The notes under the pieces were generated by a model. That model did no database searches, was not told the origin of the DNA, and worked only from the letters and a program-made list of their open reading frames with translations. The translations under genes were made by a program, and so were the position numbers. Below, in pieces: positions 31,410-42,514 of a DNA stretch of 64,000 nt (position 1 is its first letter; each line of letters starts with the position of its first letter). The stretch lies in NCBI GenBank assembly GCA_021234595.1, contig CM037854.1:214343874-214407873 (forward strand), in the 5' to 3' direction. Source of the DNA: Delia radicum (lineage: Eukaryota; Arthropoda; Insecta; Diptera; Anthomyiidae).

Positions 31410-32790
31410 AGTTCTCTTTTATGGATCATAGAAAACATTGCTTTTAACAAAGACTGTTATTTCTTTTATAAACTGTTATATTATAATAGTCCTCGTGACT
31501 ATGTGACAGACAATTTGCACACTAACATTAATAAAAAAACCTACATTTATATGAAAGTAAACTTACTATTTAGCACTTTTTTTTGCTATAATAATTTAAA
31601 GATTATCCCGCTTTTTATGTGCAAAATACAATTGTTAAACATACTATTTTTATTTAATTTTTTTTTTGCTTTAAGACCAGCATTATTTTCAATAAGATAA
31701 CAAAGCTTAAAGTCTTTTTTATATGGGCAAGCACTATAGAGTCAAATGTATTGAAAACATATTAAAAACATTTAACAGATTTCAGCTTTTGATTATTTTA
31801 AAGGTCATAATGTTAATTTGCTACAAAATGTATGTCATAGCAACTCAGAAAACTTAACAAAACATTTAGATTACGGATTAAACCCGACCTTTATTTTACC
31901 CATACTTGTCTCATAGTAATTTCTTCTCAGTTTGGTAAATAACCATGTTATTACACAATGTGCAAAAAATACAGAGAATTTTTTTATAGAATGCAAAACA
32001 TTTAAAAAAGTTTTACAAATTTTCGGAAAACAAGGAGTTTTTTTCCAATTAAAATTGTAAATCTTCTTAGAGCCTTGTTAACAGATGTAAGTTTAAAGGT
32101 TTTTTCAGAAAACGTGCAATATTTTCCATACTTATGGACTTATTTGGATAAAGGAAGGACCAAAACTTATTGAACTTAATAATCTTTCAGAAAAACGATA
32201 TATTTATAAAAAAAAGATTAATAATATTCCTTGGATTTTATTTTTAATTTAAAAACTACTGAACTTCAGTACGTATTGATATATCGAAGGCGTATACTTT
32301 ATATTTATTTAAAATATTACCATGAATATTACTCATACTCTCACTGTGGCGATTTATCATCTCTATACAACAGAGTTAACCAAAACTCTCAATAAATGAA
32401 ATGCGTCTGTATTGGATAAGATAATATTTCCCAGCAAACACAAAACTAAGCATTACAAATGTAATGAATTTTACTTTTAAAAGCAAAATGGAAATGAAGT
32501 TTAAAAAAAGTTAATAAAATTAAATACAAAATATGCCTCAGTTTTTACAGAATTAGGCAATTTTTTTCACACATATTTGACTGGTCGAGTTTAATTTACA
32601 ATTGAAACTTAAAAAACTAAGTTTATTTAGGCATTATAAATTAAGTTTTCCAAATTTAAGATTTTGTAACAATTTCTTATTAACAAAATATGTTTTAAAT
32701 TTGAAGAACTTAATTTATTTCTCTGCTTGGAACAAATAAATTTTAAGTCGGAAAAATTTGTTCGCAGCAATATGTAGAAGGAAAAAGGGA
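31410..32790. other. AT-rich non-coding stretch; a repeated block at 32255-32360
   Basis: The block CTACTGAACTTCAGTACG to ATGAATATTACTCATACTC (about 32257-32342) also occurs at 33730-33815 and, in part, at 37317-37365 and 63022-63060. A TTCCCAGCAAACAC start near 32430 resembles family E ends, but I find no partner end. No gene. Confidence 0.4.
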
Positions 32791-32798
32791 TAACAATT

Positions 32799-33310
32799 TC
32801 AAAGCATTTCTTTTAACTCTGGAAAATCGAAATCATTTAGATTGTTCCAGAATTCTATTCCCATTTTTCCCAGAGCTTGGACTTCAGTTCGAAGAAATAT
32901 AATTTCTGATTGTATATCGAACTCATATTGAGTAACATCACAGTTATAAGGGTTATTAAATACTGTACTTTCATCTAAGCAAAACGAAAGAAATTTACAA
33001 TTTATCAATTTTTCTTTAATAGAAGACTCCAAAGAATTTTCTATTTGGGCAATACGCCTAGCCACAGTTTGGGGTGACAAGGGAATTGACTTTATGAAAT
33101 CTGTTCTATAATTTCACGTTTGAAAAGTTTTTTGTAAAATATTTTTTGCTAGCATTCCATCCATAAATGGTCTGCCTTGCTGAGCGATTTCCAAGCTTAT
33201 TTGGCTTGAAATCTCCGTTTTTAATTTTTTTATTTAGCAAAATTTCATCATTTTGCTCTTCTTGCAGAACCCATTCTTTAATTTTTTGCATATAAGGTTT
33301 TTTTGCTCAA
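32799..33310 (-). pseudogene. hAT-type transposase remnant
   Basis: On the minus strand the frame 33080-32799 starts TDFIKSIPLSPQTVARRIAQ and continues to LINCKFLSFCLDEST. This is the region around the first catalytic aspartate of hAT/GTF2IRD2-like transposases (pattern S-TV-RRI, then F-S--LDEST). It then jumps to FDIQSEIIFL, GIEFWNNL and FPELKEML, which resemble the C-terminal end of that family. The catalytic middle, several hundred residues, is missing. An upstream frame (33291-33106) is out of register. The copy is dead. It sits near 147-bp repeat units; no TIRs or 8-bp duplication were found. Confidence 0.65.
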
Positions 33311-33693
33311 GAAAAAACATTTTCCTTTTTTCCTCTTTTAATTATTTATTTCTTTGTGAAAAAGGTCAAAATGCCTTTTAATTGAAAATGTTTTCTTTGT
33401 TTTAAATGTTTGGTAACATTAAAATGCATTGCATGTTACCAAAAGCATTTTAATGACAACAATTTCTGTCTTCCATTATACTATTTTGTTTGCTGGTTTA
33501 TTTTGAAATCAAATCAAAGCTGAAAAAACAATAAAGCTGAAAAAAAGCAGTAAGCATCCGCACATGTGCACTCGTTAACACTCAATTAACGACTAAAATC
33601 AAACTGAAATAGAAGAGAACAAGCGTCGGTGTGAGTTTTTTTTTATTGTTTTTGTAGCACAATTGTGCACAGAAAATGAATATTTGGATTACT

Positions 33694-33900
33694 CTGCTAT
33701 ACAATATCAATTCAAACTAAATTTAAACTACTGAGCTTCATACGTATTGATATATTCAAGGCGTTATACTTTATATTTATTTAAATATTTACTATGAATA
33801 TTACTCATACGCTTACTGTGCCGATTACACAATAACAATTCTCTATACAATATCAATTCAAACTAAAAAAAAAGAGCTACTGAACTTCATACGTATTGAA
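33694..33900 (+). repeat. Tandem-like duplication, about 147-bp period
   Basis: CTATACAATATCAATTCAAA and TTCATACGTATTGA occur in order at about 33698-33755 and again at about 33845-33900, giving roughly one and a half units. The same wording occurs once near 32255-32380. Related to the neighbouring transposase remnant only by proximity. Confidence 0.6.
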
Positions 33901-34239
33901 ACTAAATTTAATAAAATTGAAAATAAATATTGAAATCGTTTTCAGTTTATAGGGAGTATAGTAGAATTTGCATAGCCACAAGGAACCACTTTTATTTTTT
34001 TTCGTCCTTTTTATTTAAGGGTGTAAAGGAAACTGTTTTTAAAAATGTATATGCTTAATATAAGACCATTTTATCAGCTTCTTAAATTTAAAAAAAGTTC
34101 GACTTACTTTGCAAGACGGAGCGAATTTTCGCATTCTCGCTATAAAATTCGTTGTTAGACTTTTGACTTCTTTATCTTTTTTTGACTATTTAACTTTAAT
34201 ATATTAAACAAATTAAGACCAAATGAAAACAAATGATTG

Positions 34240-35860
34240 CCCAGCAAAACATTGGTGATAGGCTGGTATTGTGGTATACGTTACTTGGTAATGTGCTAAA
34301 TTCCTTACCCTTGTCAAGTGATCCCAATTGCTGGTATTACTGACTGCTCATTAGTAACACCAAATTCAAATGTTGAAACTTTTTTATGGTTCTACATAAA
34401 ATTCAATGTAATTAAATTACTACTACAAAATTTAACAATTCTAAAATAATATTTGATTTAAAAATTAAAATAAAAAGTTGTTGATTACTCTTTACCTGTA
34501 AGTGAGGAGTAATATGTTACCGAGGTCAGTAGTTACCTCGACAGACATGTTCTTCTTAAAATAATAGGATTTGTAATAGAAAAGTAACAAGTTTAACTCT
34601 TTATTACAAACGTTTGTTTTTCCACCCAAAACTTTTAAAAATTTTTTTTTAATAAAATTTTTAGTTAAATAAAAATTTCAATTTAATTGTAAAATGGACA
34701 TACACTCAAAAAAATAAGTTAGCTGAAAAGTTAGTAAAACATGTTGTAAATCAGGTATACAATATTTCAGCAAATTTTTTTGCTAAAATTATGTTTTATA
34801 CCAAAATTTTAGTTATACTTATTCAGCCCTTAACTGTTTTGAACTAATGTTTTACTAATATTTTACTAATCTTTTACTAATTTATTTTGCTAAAAAAATT
34901 GTGTTGATTAGCACTTTAATAGTGTGAATGAATGACAACCAGACGAGGAAAATTATACTAAAAGTACAACTCTAGTAAGACATAATATAAAAAATCAACC
35001 ATGGAAGATTTTTGTATCTGTTTTTCATACATAAACTAAATTGTGGATTAAAACAACTTAAATTTTTCGTCGTCATCAGCTTGTGAAAGTAATTGTCTAT
35101 TAATTAAATAGAAGACAAAATAAAATATTTAAATTTAATAAAGCTTAAATGTGTATTTGTAAACTAAATGTTTATATATATTAATAATCTTGTGTGGTCA
35201 AATTGCAAACAAATATGCATAGGTAGACAGACTGAAGCGAAAGACAAAGTCATACCTGCGTTCCTTTAAAAGATAGCATCATTTAGACAATAATTGATGC
35301 AAGTAGTTCAAATCTAATTTCGTTTATGTTATATATAATTATTTCTATTGCTTTTAGATATTACATTGATACATATTGTCAATTTGGGAGTATGAACATT
35401 TTGTATTTTGTAACGTATTGTAAATTATTTTAAAAGAATCACAAAAATATGTTTTATGATTTCAGCAAATAAATTAACTAAAGTATAATTGTTCTACAAA
35501 TTTTTTGAGTTTTTTGCAGTCTACTAATATTCAGCAAAAAATTTATTAATTTTTAGCAAGGGTTTTTTAAATTCTTATCCACTAAGTGTTAGCAAAACTT
35601 TTGCTGAATCTACTAATTTTGTTGCTAAAAATCAGCGAGCTGATTTTTAGCAAAAGAATTTGCTGATATTAGCAATTTTTTGCAAGCACCCTCCTGACTA
35701 AAATTTAGCTGACTCAGAAAATTTTTTGCTGACTTTACTAATTTTTTATTTGCGTGTACACTTGTTAAAATAATAGGGTTTGTAATAGAAAAGTAACCAG
35801 TTACCGATCATAATTTCTTATTTCCAAACCTATTACCGGGTAGTATAAAGTTTTACTGGC
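34240..35860 (+). mobile_element. Family E element holding a family D insertion
   Basis: It begins CCCAGCAAAACATTGG and ends AAGTTTTACTGG, imperfect inverted ends of the CCCAGCAAAA type. The interior has TTACTTGGTAATG, ATTACTGAC and AGTAACACC motifs. The family D element at 34703-35756 lies within it; the flanking AATAATAGGATTTGT/AATAATAGGGTTTGT blocks are partial duplicates. Edges approximate. Confidence 0.5.
34703..35756 (+). mobile_element. Family D element, copy 3
   Basis: TA-flanked (34701-34702, 35757-35758), 1054 bp, from CACTCAAAAAAATAAG to TTATTTGCGTG. It shares subterminal repeats and the decayed coding segment (ATGGAAGATTTTTGTATCTG, then GTGGATTAAAACAACTT) with copies 1 and 2. Frameshifts are present, for example in the AAGACATAATATAAAAAATC region. 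Confidence 0.8.
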
Positions 35861-35876
35861 TGATTACTATTTAGGA

Positions 35877-37186
35877 TTAATATTTAGTGTTTATTGATTC
35901 TTTGATAAAGATCTGTCTGTACGTATCACATTTTAGCACAAACGATTGAGTGATTGCAAAGGTGTCCTTAAACTTCCTACTATATAAATTTTTATTTTCA
36001 AATTTATGATCACATTTATGACAAAAAAATCTGAACTTCAGAATTCGATATAAAACCGACTTTTGTGTAGACTGTGTAGCCGATGAAATAAGTTTTCTTA
36101 GCCCTTTGACTTCCGAAATTAAACTTCTGAAAAATTCGGATTCGTCTTTATCGACGAATTTTTTAGTGTATTTTGACAATTGTTAAAAATATTTTTTCTA
36201 AACTGCTATAAAAAAAAAAGAGATTAACAGCCATGATATTAAATTCTGTTAATACTTTTTCTTTGAGTGAATCAAACTTTTCATAAACAAGATAATATTT
36301 TTCATAAAATTTATGAAAACTTAAATAAATTAAATAAATATTTTAATTTTAGTGTTCTAGTGCAGCTTCAATGCAACTATGCTAAAATTAGTTAACATCA
36401 TGCAGAAAATTCTCTCAGCGTATGATTTAACCACACCCGGCCAGAAGCCAAGTTCAGTTGGCAAAAAATTACGACAAAAATTGACTATGTCATATTTTTG
36501 TGGGCGATCTGCCCTTCTAGAAACCGTATCACATGAAACCCTAACTGATCTTGTTTCAGAAATATCAACATTTCAATTTCAAGATTCAGAATCTTCGAGT
36601 TTTCAAGTTTGAGTCTTACTAAAAAGTCCATAATTTTTAAACGACTTCAAATAATTTGATTCTGTGAAATTCCGTTGATAGAAAATTCTTCAAGCATTCT
36701 TATGCTATATAATATTGTTTGGGTAACTTCCCGAAAAAAATTCATAATGTTTGTTCAAGTTGATAAAATATTTAACACAGTTGATATCATTTAAACACCA
36801 TCCTTGCGATATTCACCTCGGCTCTTTTTTTTTTTAAAGTGGTGTCTCCACTAATGAACAATTTTTTTTTATAAATGCTGAGAAGAAAAAGTAACTACCG
36901 CATTTTTTTAATAATATTTATCTTGAATAATATTTATCTTGAATCTATCCCAAAATTTGAGAAATTCTCTATGAATAGATTCATCAGCTTGTTCGGACCA
37001 TAACCCCAAACCATCATAATTCAAATGTATAAGACCCTGCTCTAAATGATCAAGAATTACATGAATTTTAAGAGTTTGGCAAACATTCGTACTTTGAAAA
37101 GATCTACGGAGTTCAGTTAAGTTCTTATTTATGTTAGTAATATTGACTAAGTTCGTTGTGAAGTAATTGTCAACAATAGTATTCAT
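35877..37186 (-). pseudogene. Remnants of an unclassified transposase-like gene
   Basis: The minus-strand frame 37186-36908 reads TLKIHVILDHLEQGLIHLN and then GLGLWSEQADESIHREFLKF with WDRFKI. From memory, the pattern (K-H-I--H, GLG--SEQ--ES-H--F---W) belongs to the C-terminal part of transposon-encoded proteins seen in insects and cnidarians; I cannot name the superfamily. A second minus frame at 36179-35877 has three CxxC-like cysteines (FFCHKCDHKF, VLKCDTY) and may or may not belong. A plus-strand frame at 36379-36612 between them is unassigned. No intact gene. Confidence 0.4.
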
Positions 37187-37540
37187 AGCTTTAATGATAC
37201 AATAAAAGGCTGAATTTTAAATATTCCAACTTCATCATAGATTTCTGGATTCTCCAATTTATAACGCTACATTTGACAAACATTGAACATCATGCGCTCT
37301 TATTTATCGTAGGCGTACACTTTATACTTATTTAAATATAACTATTATAATATTACTCATACGCTTTGGGTTCCATGAAATCTCGATTCAAACAAAATTA
37401 AGTAAATGTGAAATTTTTGTAACAAAGAGGAATAAAATATTTTGAGTATTTTACAGTTTAATTAAAAAACTTTAATAGCCACAAAAAACGAATTTAAATT
37501 TAGTTCATTCTCTGCGTTTCCATTATTTCTCTTTTCAGAC
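37187..37540. other. Non-coding; repeat block at 37317-37365
   Basis: It carries the ACTTTATACTTATTTAAATA to ATTACTCATACGCTT block shared with 32294, 33768 and 63022. It leads into the ATCCCTGCGGG element. No gene. Confidence 0.4.
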
Positions 37541-37542
37541 AC

Positions 37543-39117
37543 ATCCCTGCGGGAAATGAAGGGTCGATTGATCGAAAGTGGTAATTCTGTGATATATGAT
37601 TGGGGGACACGGCCCGAAAGTGGTGGAACCAAAATTGTGGTGCACCAAAAATTGTTAATTTGGGTGAAATGACCAATCACGTGACTATAGTTATGATGAC
37701 AAAACATTCACTAGTTGGTACCAGATATAACATGTAATTAGAGAAAAAGTAACATAACATCATGCACTGAAGCAACCAGAGTCGTTGCAATATAAGTTCG
37801 TACTGGTCATTGAACTAGTTCAAAACCGTTAACAGTGGAGGAAAACATGGCAATTAGTTCCAAAGGACTGCTACAAAGCGGACATAACACTGAAGGGATT
37901 TGTATCAGTATCGACTATGTAACAGTGGAAATGAAGACGTAACACTCCACTGGTTCAAAAGAACTGAATACGGAACTGTTTTTACAGTGATCAGGGTTGC
38001 CATATATGACGATTTCTCGCCATACTTCGCGATATTAATACTCGTTTGGCATTCCTAATATTTGAATTGCCGACTGGCGATTTTTGAGTGAATGGCGATT
38101 TTACACATATAATATCGCTACCAAACAATTCGAAATACATCAGCAGAATATGATTTTTTGCACAACTTACTCAAAAACTTGAAACACTTTACAAGAATAT
38201 AAATTAAAATTGTAAAGTTTCTGCATATTGGTTTCAAAATATTTTGTTAGATATCTTACAAGATTTTTGGTAACGATTTTTTCATGAAGTGCTTTTTAGA
38301 AGTGTTGGGATATAAAAATTCGTAGAAATTTTTGATAATACCAATGTTAGAAAATAAAGAAAAAACTTGGAAAAAATCTAGTATTTGAACATCCGGACAT
38401 TTTGTCTAGTTTATGTACTTCTAACAATTTAAATTGTTATAATGAATTTAGTTTTTTGTTTTGTATAGACAAAATAACCTAATTTTAAAATTGATTTTTG
38501 TTGTGCCCTTTTAAAGGTTTTGGAACTTGTGGTATAACACGCTGTTATAAATAAGTGCAGTGACTGGTTGCGGAAGGGCTACTTCGCAACCCGTATATAA
38601 TATGACACACGCTGAATAAAAATTGACATGTTACTTGCTAATAACTTTTCGAAAGCCCGACGACATATACCCCTTATACCAGTGCAGTGGTAAGTCGCAA
38701 AACTATTCCAGTCAAACTTCCCCTATCACAGAACACATTGCGCTTAATATGTGACTAGTTTTCCTTCTAAAATTTATCTCTACGATATGTACACCTACAC
38801 CAGTCCCATGATACATTTTTTCCCACTGGTTCTGTTGCATATCACATAAATCCTAAAATGGTCCTACTTTAGCACTACCTACTTCTAACTTGTACCGTAG
38901 CATATTCATTTCAGTCGGTACGGTGATGAGTTACCTTGGCCAAGTTATTTGCCACGTCACATAGTTCTCCAAAGGTAGCAATTGTTACCTCCTATGACAA
39001 GCCCATGTTAAAGTACCGGTCACTTTCATATAACAGATCCGAAGCTAGGACAGGTTCATACACACAAAGTTCTAGTCCCGTGACCATGCCCGTGACTGGT
39101 CCATTTCCCGCAGGGAT
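37543..39117 (+). mobile_element. ATCCCTGCGGG-ended element (family I), copy 1
   Basis: The ends ATCCCTGCGGGAAATG and CATTTCCCGCAGGGAT are perfect inverted repeats. The interior is less AT-rich than its surroundings and full of ACTGGT/ACCAGT and CAGTGACTGG-type words in both directions. A second copy starts at 63101 and continues past the window. Relative to that copy, a block of about 400 bases near 38043-38460 is extra here. No transposase is encoded; the minus frame 37707-37462 and plus frame 38936-39175 lack support. The target duplication is unclear. Confidence 0.75.
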
Positions 39118-39139
39118 ACTATTGAAGTTTATGACGCTC

Positions 39140-39285
39140 ATAATCATCCATTTACAAAAAAAAAAACGAAGCTAATGTCAAAATAACTAAAAATATCGTA
39201 AAACGGAAAAATTTCGTTTATTTTACTACAGTTTTATTATTTTGATACTTTTTTCGTATTTTAATGCATGAATTATTTGCAGAAT
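39140..39285 (+). mobile_element. Small palindromic MITE, diverged copy
   Basis: TCATAATCATCCATTTAC near the left is mirrored by TGCATGAATTATTTGCA near the right. AACGAAGCTAATGTCAAAAT is mirrored by TTTTGATACTTTTTTCGT. The same layout occurs at 24394-24512. Confidence 0.5.
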
Positions 39286-39287
39286 AA

Positions 39288-39780
39288 CCCAGTAAAAGCA
39301 GACATTATCAAGTAATTAAGCGTGTAAGTAGCGCATAAAGGATTTCTCTAGTTACCAGGCTATTTACTCGCTTAATTACTTTGGTTCGCGACATCCGAAA
39401 AATAATGGTGGTCATTATCCTCTCGCTTACAAAAAAAGTGAGAAAAATTAGTTATCTGTTTGGTTACTCATAGTGAAACAATAAGTGTTTACTTTAAGAT
39501 ATGGAATAATAAGTGGTTACTCACAATAATATAATAAGTGGTTACCTAGGAGTTACATAATAAACCTTTAGAGGTTTTTTATAATAACTACCTTGGATAA
39601 TAATCTTTTTAAAAATTTTCAAATTAAATTAATAAATATATTATTAATTAGTTTGCAGTTACATATAAGTACTTATATAACCCATTATCAGCAAGTCAGT
39701 ATTTGTATTGCAAGAGGTAAAAACCTATCACTACTAGGAATCTATACGGTATTCACCTCTCATTACCATGTTTTTGCTGG
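39288..39780 (+). mobile_element. Family E element
   Basis: The ends CCCAGTAAAAGCAG and GTTTTTGCTGG are imperfect inverted repeats of the CCCAGCAAAA type. The interior has the repeated unit AATAAGTGGTTACTCA (about 39480-39560), comparable to the AAGTAATGAGTTACCAATAA units of 40847-41373. Non-coding. Confidence 0.5.
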
Positions 39781-40790
39781 AAAGTACTTAAAATTTTAGT
39801 CGCCAGATTTGACAATTAAAAACCGTCTGATATTCTATTCCTGCATTATACTTTCTAAACTTAGTGTTGGTGCGTGTATAAAAGTGTCGTCCTTTTTTTT
39901 TGCCTGCTAAAATAAAGTCTTTACAATTTTAACTTAGGCACGCACTAACTTTGTCCTTATTTTAAACGAACTCATACAAAATAATACGAAAATATAACAC
40001 TGGGTATTTCACTGACGTTCATTTTATTGGTTTGGAATTTCTCGCGCAAAAACTGTCACAATAAATTATTATCAAAGATTATAAAGTCGACTGTCAATGA
40101 GTTAAATGGGAAATAAATCGAAATTCCATTTTATTTTATTGTGTGTGAGTGTGTAGGTTAGAGTGTTAGTGCCTTTAAGAGTGTCAGCGTAAAAGTGTGA
40201 TAGTGTTTGTTTGTATATATATATATTTTTGTGAAAGCAAAGTTATTTTTAACTGTATAATGTGTGTGTGTTTGATGTGTAATCAGGGATAAACTTATGG
40301 AAAATGTGAACTTTATTAAACTAACATTTCTTTAAAACTGTTGGAGATTGTAACTGTATGTAGTTGGGACTGAATGTTTCGTTTTTGCGGCTTTTGTTAT
40401 TTAGGCTGGATTTTTGAAATATTTTTGTTGTTGTGGTGGTATTTGGTTTAAGATTTATGACAAAAGTAATATTAAAGATAAAATTGCATAAAAAATTGTG
40501 ATTTTGATTAGAAAATAAGGAAAAATAAAAGATGTTTAACAAAAAAAAAATATATATACTGTCAAAAGCAAAATAAAAACAAAATAGAAACGTTGAAATT
40601 AAATTTTTAAAATTCTTGTCATTTACGTTTATAGCGATATACAGTAAAATTCGTTTAACAAAACTAGGAAAAGACGAATTCACGCTAAATACACGCTAGT
40701 AGAAAGTTCGGACGTTTTGGCAAACATTTCATAGAAAAAACTTCTGCTATTACGAACAAACCCTAATTTAAAACTGAAACTTTGTTTATG
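39781..40790. other. Non-coding stretch; GTGTG-rich run
   Basis: A GTGTGTGAGTGTG-rich run spans about 40139-40275. A TATAAAG occurs at about 40079, but no initiator or coding exon follows, so I do not call a promoter. The minus frame 40683-40321 is low-complexity. Confidence 0.4.
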
Positions 40791-40791
40791 T

Positions 40792-41592
40792 AAATAGAAC
40801 ATTTTTTATCTTCAAAGTTTAGTGATGCTTGTTATGAAAAGACCCTCCCAGAAAAACTTTGGTAATGGGTGATATAAAGTAATTTATTGCCCTGTAATGT
40901 ATACTCATTACCAGTATCATTATTTTTAAACAAAAAGTAATGAGTTACCAATAATTGTTTACTTTGTAATAAGAACTCGTTACATTCATCATTATTTAAA
41001 AAACATGAAGTAATGAGTTACCAATAATTGGGTACTCAGGGGTTACCTTGTAGTGATAAATTATTGCCATTTCCATTATTTAAAAACATAAAGTAATGAC
41101 TTACCGATTACCAATTACATAATGCATTAAATATAAACGTAAAGTAATATCTAGAATATTTTTTGGAAAATCTATATTCAGACACATTACTTTGGAATTT
41201 TTGGTAGGCATGAGGGTAAAGTATATATTTTTAATATAAACTAAAACTCGAAGCACAACAATTCATTTACATTTTAAGCAACCCATTATTATATGTGCCG
41301 ATAGCTCAGTTGGTAGAGTGCTCGCCTAACAACCAGAGACCCCAGATTCGAATATCATCGTGGTTTTGCTGGGCTAGCCACGTGTTTGATTACTAAGAAG
41401 GCAAGAATGGAGCAACATTGATAATAATAGGTTTTTTGTTAAATCTCTGCTTATTCTGGAGGCTCTGGCTTTTCTAAAACTTTAGGATCCGATGAAATCT
41501 TTAGCCAGAACAAAATACTAGTATCAACATAGCTTATACGTTTGAGTTGATTTATTTTTGTAAATATACGGAGGCTGGAAGTTCGTTATAAA
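40792..41592 (+). repeat. Dispersed repeat J, interrupted copy
   Basis: It aligns with 7775-8050 on both sides of an insertion: left part to GAAAAGACCCT (40846), right part from CTAGCCACGTG (41374). It extends further right to an inverted GTTCGTTATAA/TTATAACGAAC pair at 41580 and 41806. Non-coding. Confidence 0.7.
40847..41373 (+). mobile_element. Family E element with an internal tRNA-like segment
   Basis: It runs from CCCAGAAAAACTTTGG to GGTTTTGCTGGG. Repeat J at 7823-7834 preserves the uninterrupted sequence GACCCTAGCCAC, so the 527-bp insertion is defined from both sides, with CT duplicated. Inside are three or more AAGTAATGAGTTACCAATAA-type units. At 41297-41365 a tRNA-like segment has A box TAGCTCAGTTGG and B-box-like AGATTCGAATAT. 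The acceptor ends do not pair, so it is not a tRNA gene. A tRNA-like head at the far end of a TIR-bounded insertion is unusual. Confidence 0.65.
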
Positions 41593-41865
41593 TTGAAAAT
41601 AAAACTAACTGCTTCTGAGTACCACAAATCGACTTCAAATACAAACTTCCGAAAGGTTTGGAATTTTTTATTTAATCTTGGCAATTTAAGCTGCAGAAGC
41701 AAAATTTGTTCTTCACAATTTTTCAAAGTATTTTTTAGAAATGTCAAGTGTTTAGTTGATAACTTAAAAACATACAGTATATTTAAACCGGCTAAAACAA
41801 TATCGCTTATAACGAACTAGTTTTTTCGGGCCCCTTAAAGTTCTTCTGTATGAGTCCAAAATATA

Positions 41866-42510
41866 CACACAGAGAAATATGGTGCCAACCGAATAGAAAG
41901 TGTATTTTAATAGTACCAACTTATAAATTCAGTTAGTACAACGATATTTACATCCGAATTTTGGGTTTTGTAACTAAAATTCAGTTGAATTAACAGAGCT
42001 TGTTCGGAAAACCAATGTTCAGTTGTACCGACCAACTGAAATTCATAATATCCGAATTTGAGTCGTACACTCAGGAAACTTCTGCTTTTAAAATATGTAG
42101 TGTTTGGGTTGTAATACAGTTTATTTATTTTTAATGTAAATGTCAGTCATTTGTAGAACAAATAGAATTTTTTACTAACATTGTAGTTCATTTAAAAAAA
42201 CAAACCACATCAAATGACTGTTTTATGATTTTACATTCATTTTTTACAGTAGTTTTTTGTTATTAAAAAAAAATAAGTGTTTGTTTATTTTTTACTAACA
42301 TGTGGTTCATTTTTACTACAATTATTAGTAATTTTTTGAACATTAAAAAACAAATGACAATGTTAGTAGAATTTACGAAATATAAGTCGTCCTTTCTTTA
42401 ACTGAAATTTTATTTCTTTTTAGCTATATCTGCAGTGGGATTTACCTAAATAATATTCTCAGTGTAGTAACCGAATTTCAGTTGGAAAATAGCAAAACTT
42501 TTCTCTATTT
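41866..42510 (+). mobile_element. Family C MITE, copy 2, split by family B
   Basis: It begins CACACAGAGAAATATGGTGCC after TA (41864-41865) and ends near TTTTCTCTATTTTGA. The family B element 42068-42464 interrupts GAGTCGTA / GTAACCGAATTTCAG, a site that reads continuously in 51457-51693. Family C copies are non-coding. Confidence 0.75.
42068..42464 (+). mobile_element. Family B MITE, copy 4
   Basis: 397 bp with ends CACTCAGGAAACTTCTG and TATTCTCAGTG, flanked by TA (42066-42067, 42465-42466). Close in sequence to 21914-22321. Its insertion into a family C element dates family B activity after that family C insertion. Confidence 0.82.
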
Positions 42511-42514
42511 TGAA

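Noticed and set aside
40060..40260. Host promoter with TATAAAG and a GTGTG-rich leader
   Set aside because: No initiator-like sequence at the right spacing and no coding exon downstream.
40321..40683. 120-codon minus-strand frame
   Set aside because: Low-complexity, Phe/Asn/Ile-rich from AT content, includes a run from simple sequence; no motif or partner.
41297..41365. Functional tRNA gene on the plus strand
   Set aside because: The A box is good, but the 5' and 3' ends do not pair and the segment lies inside a repeat bounded by CCCAG/CTGGG.
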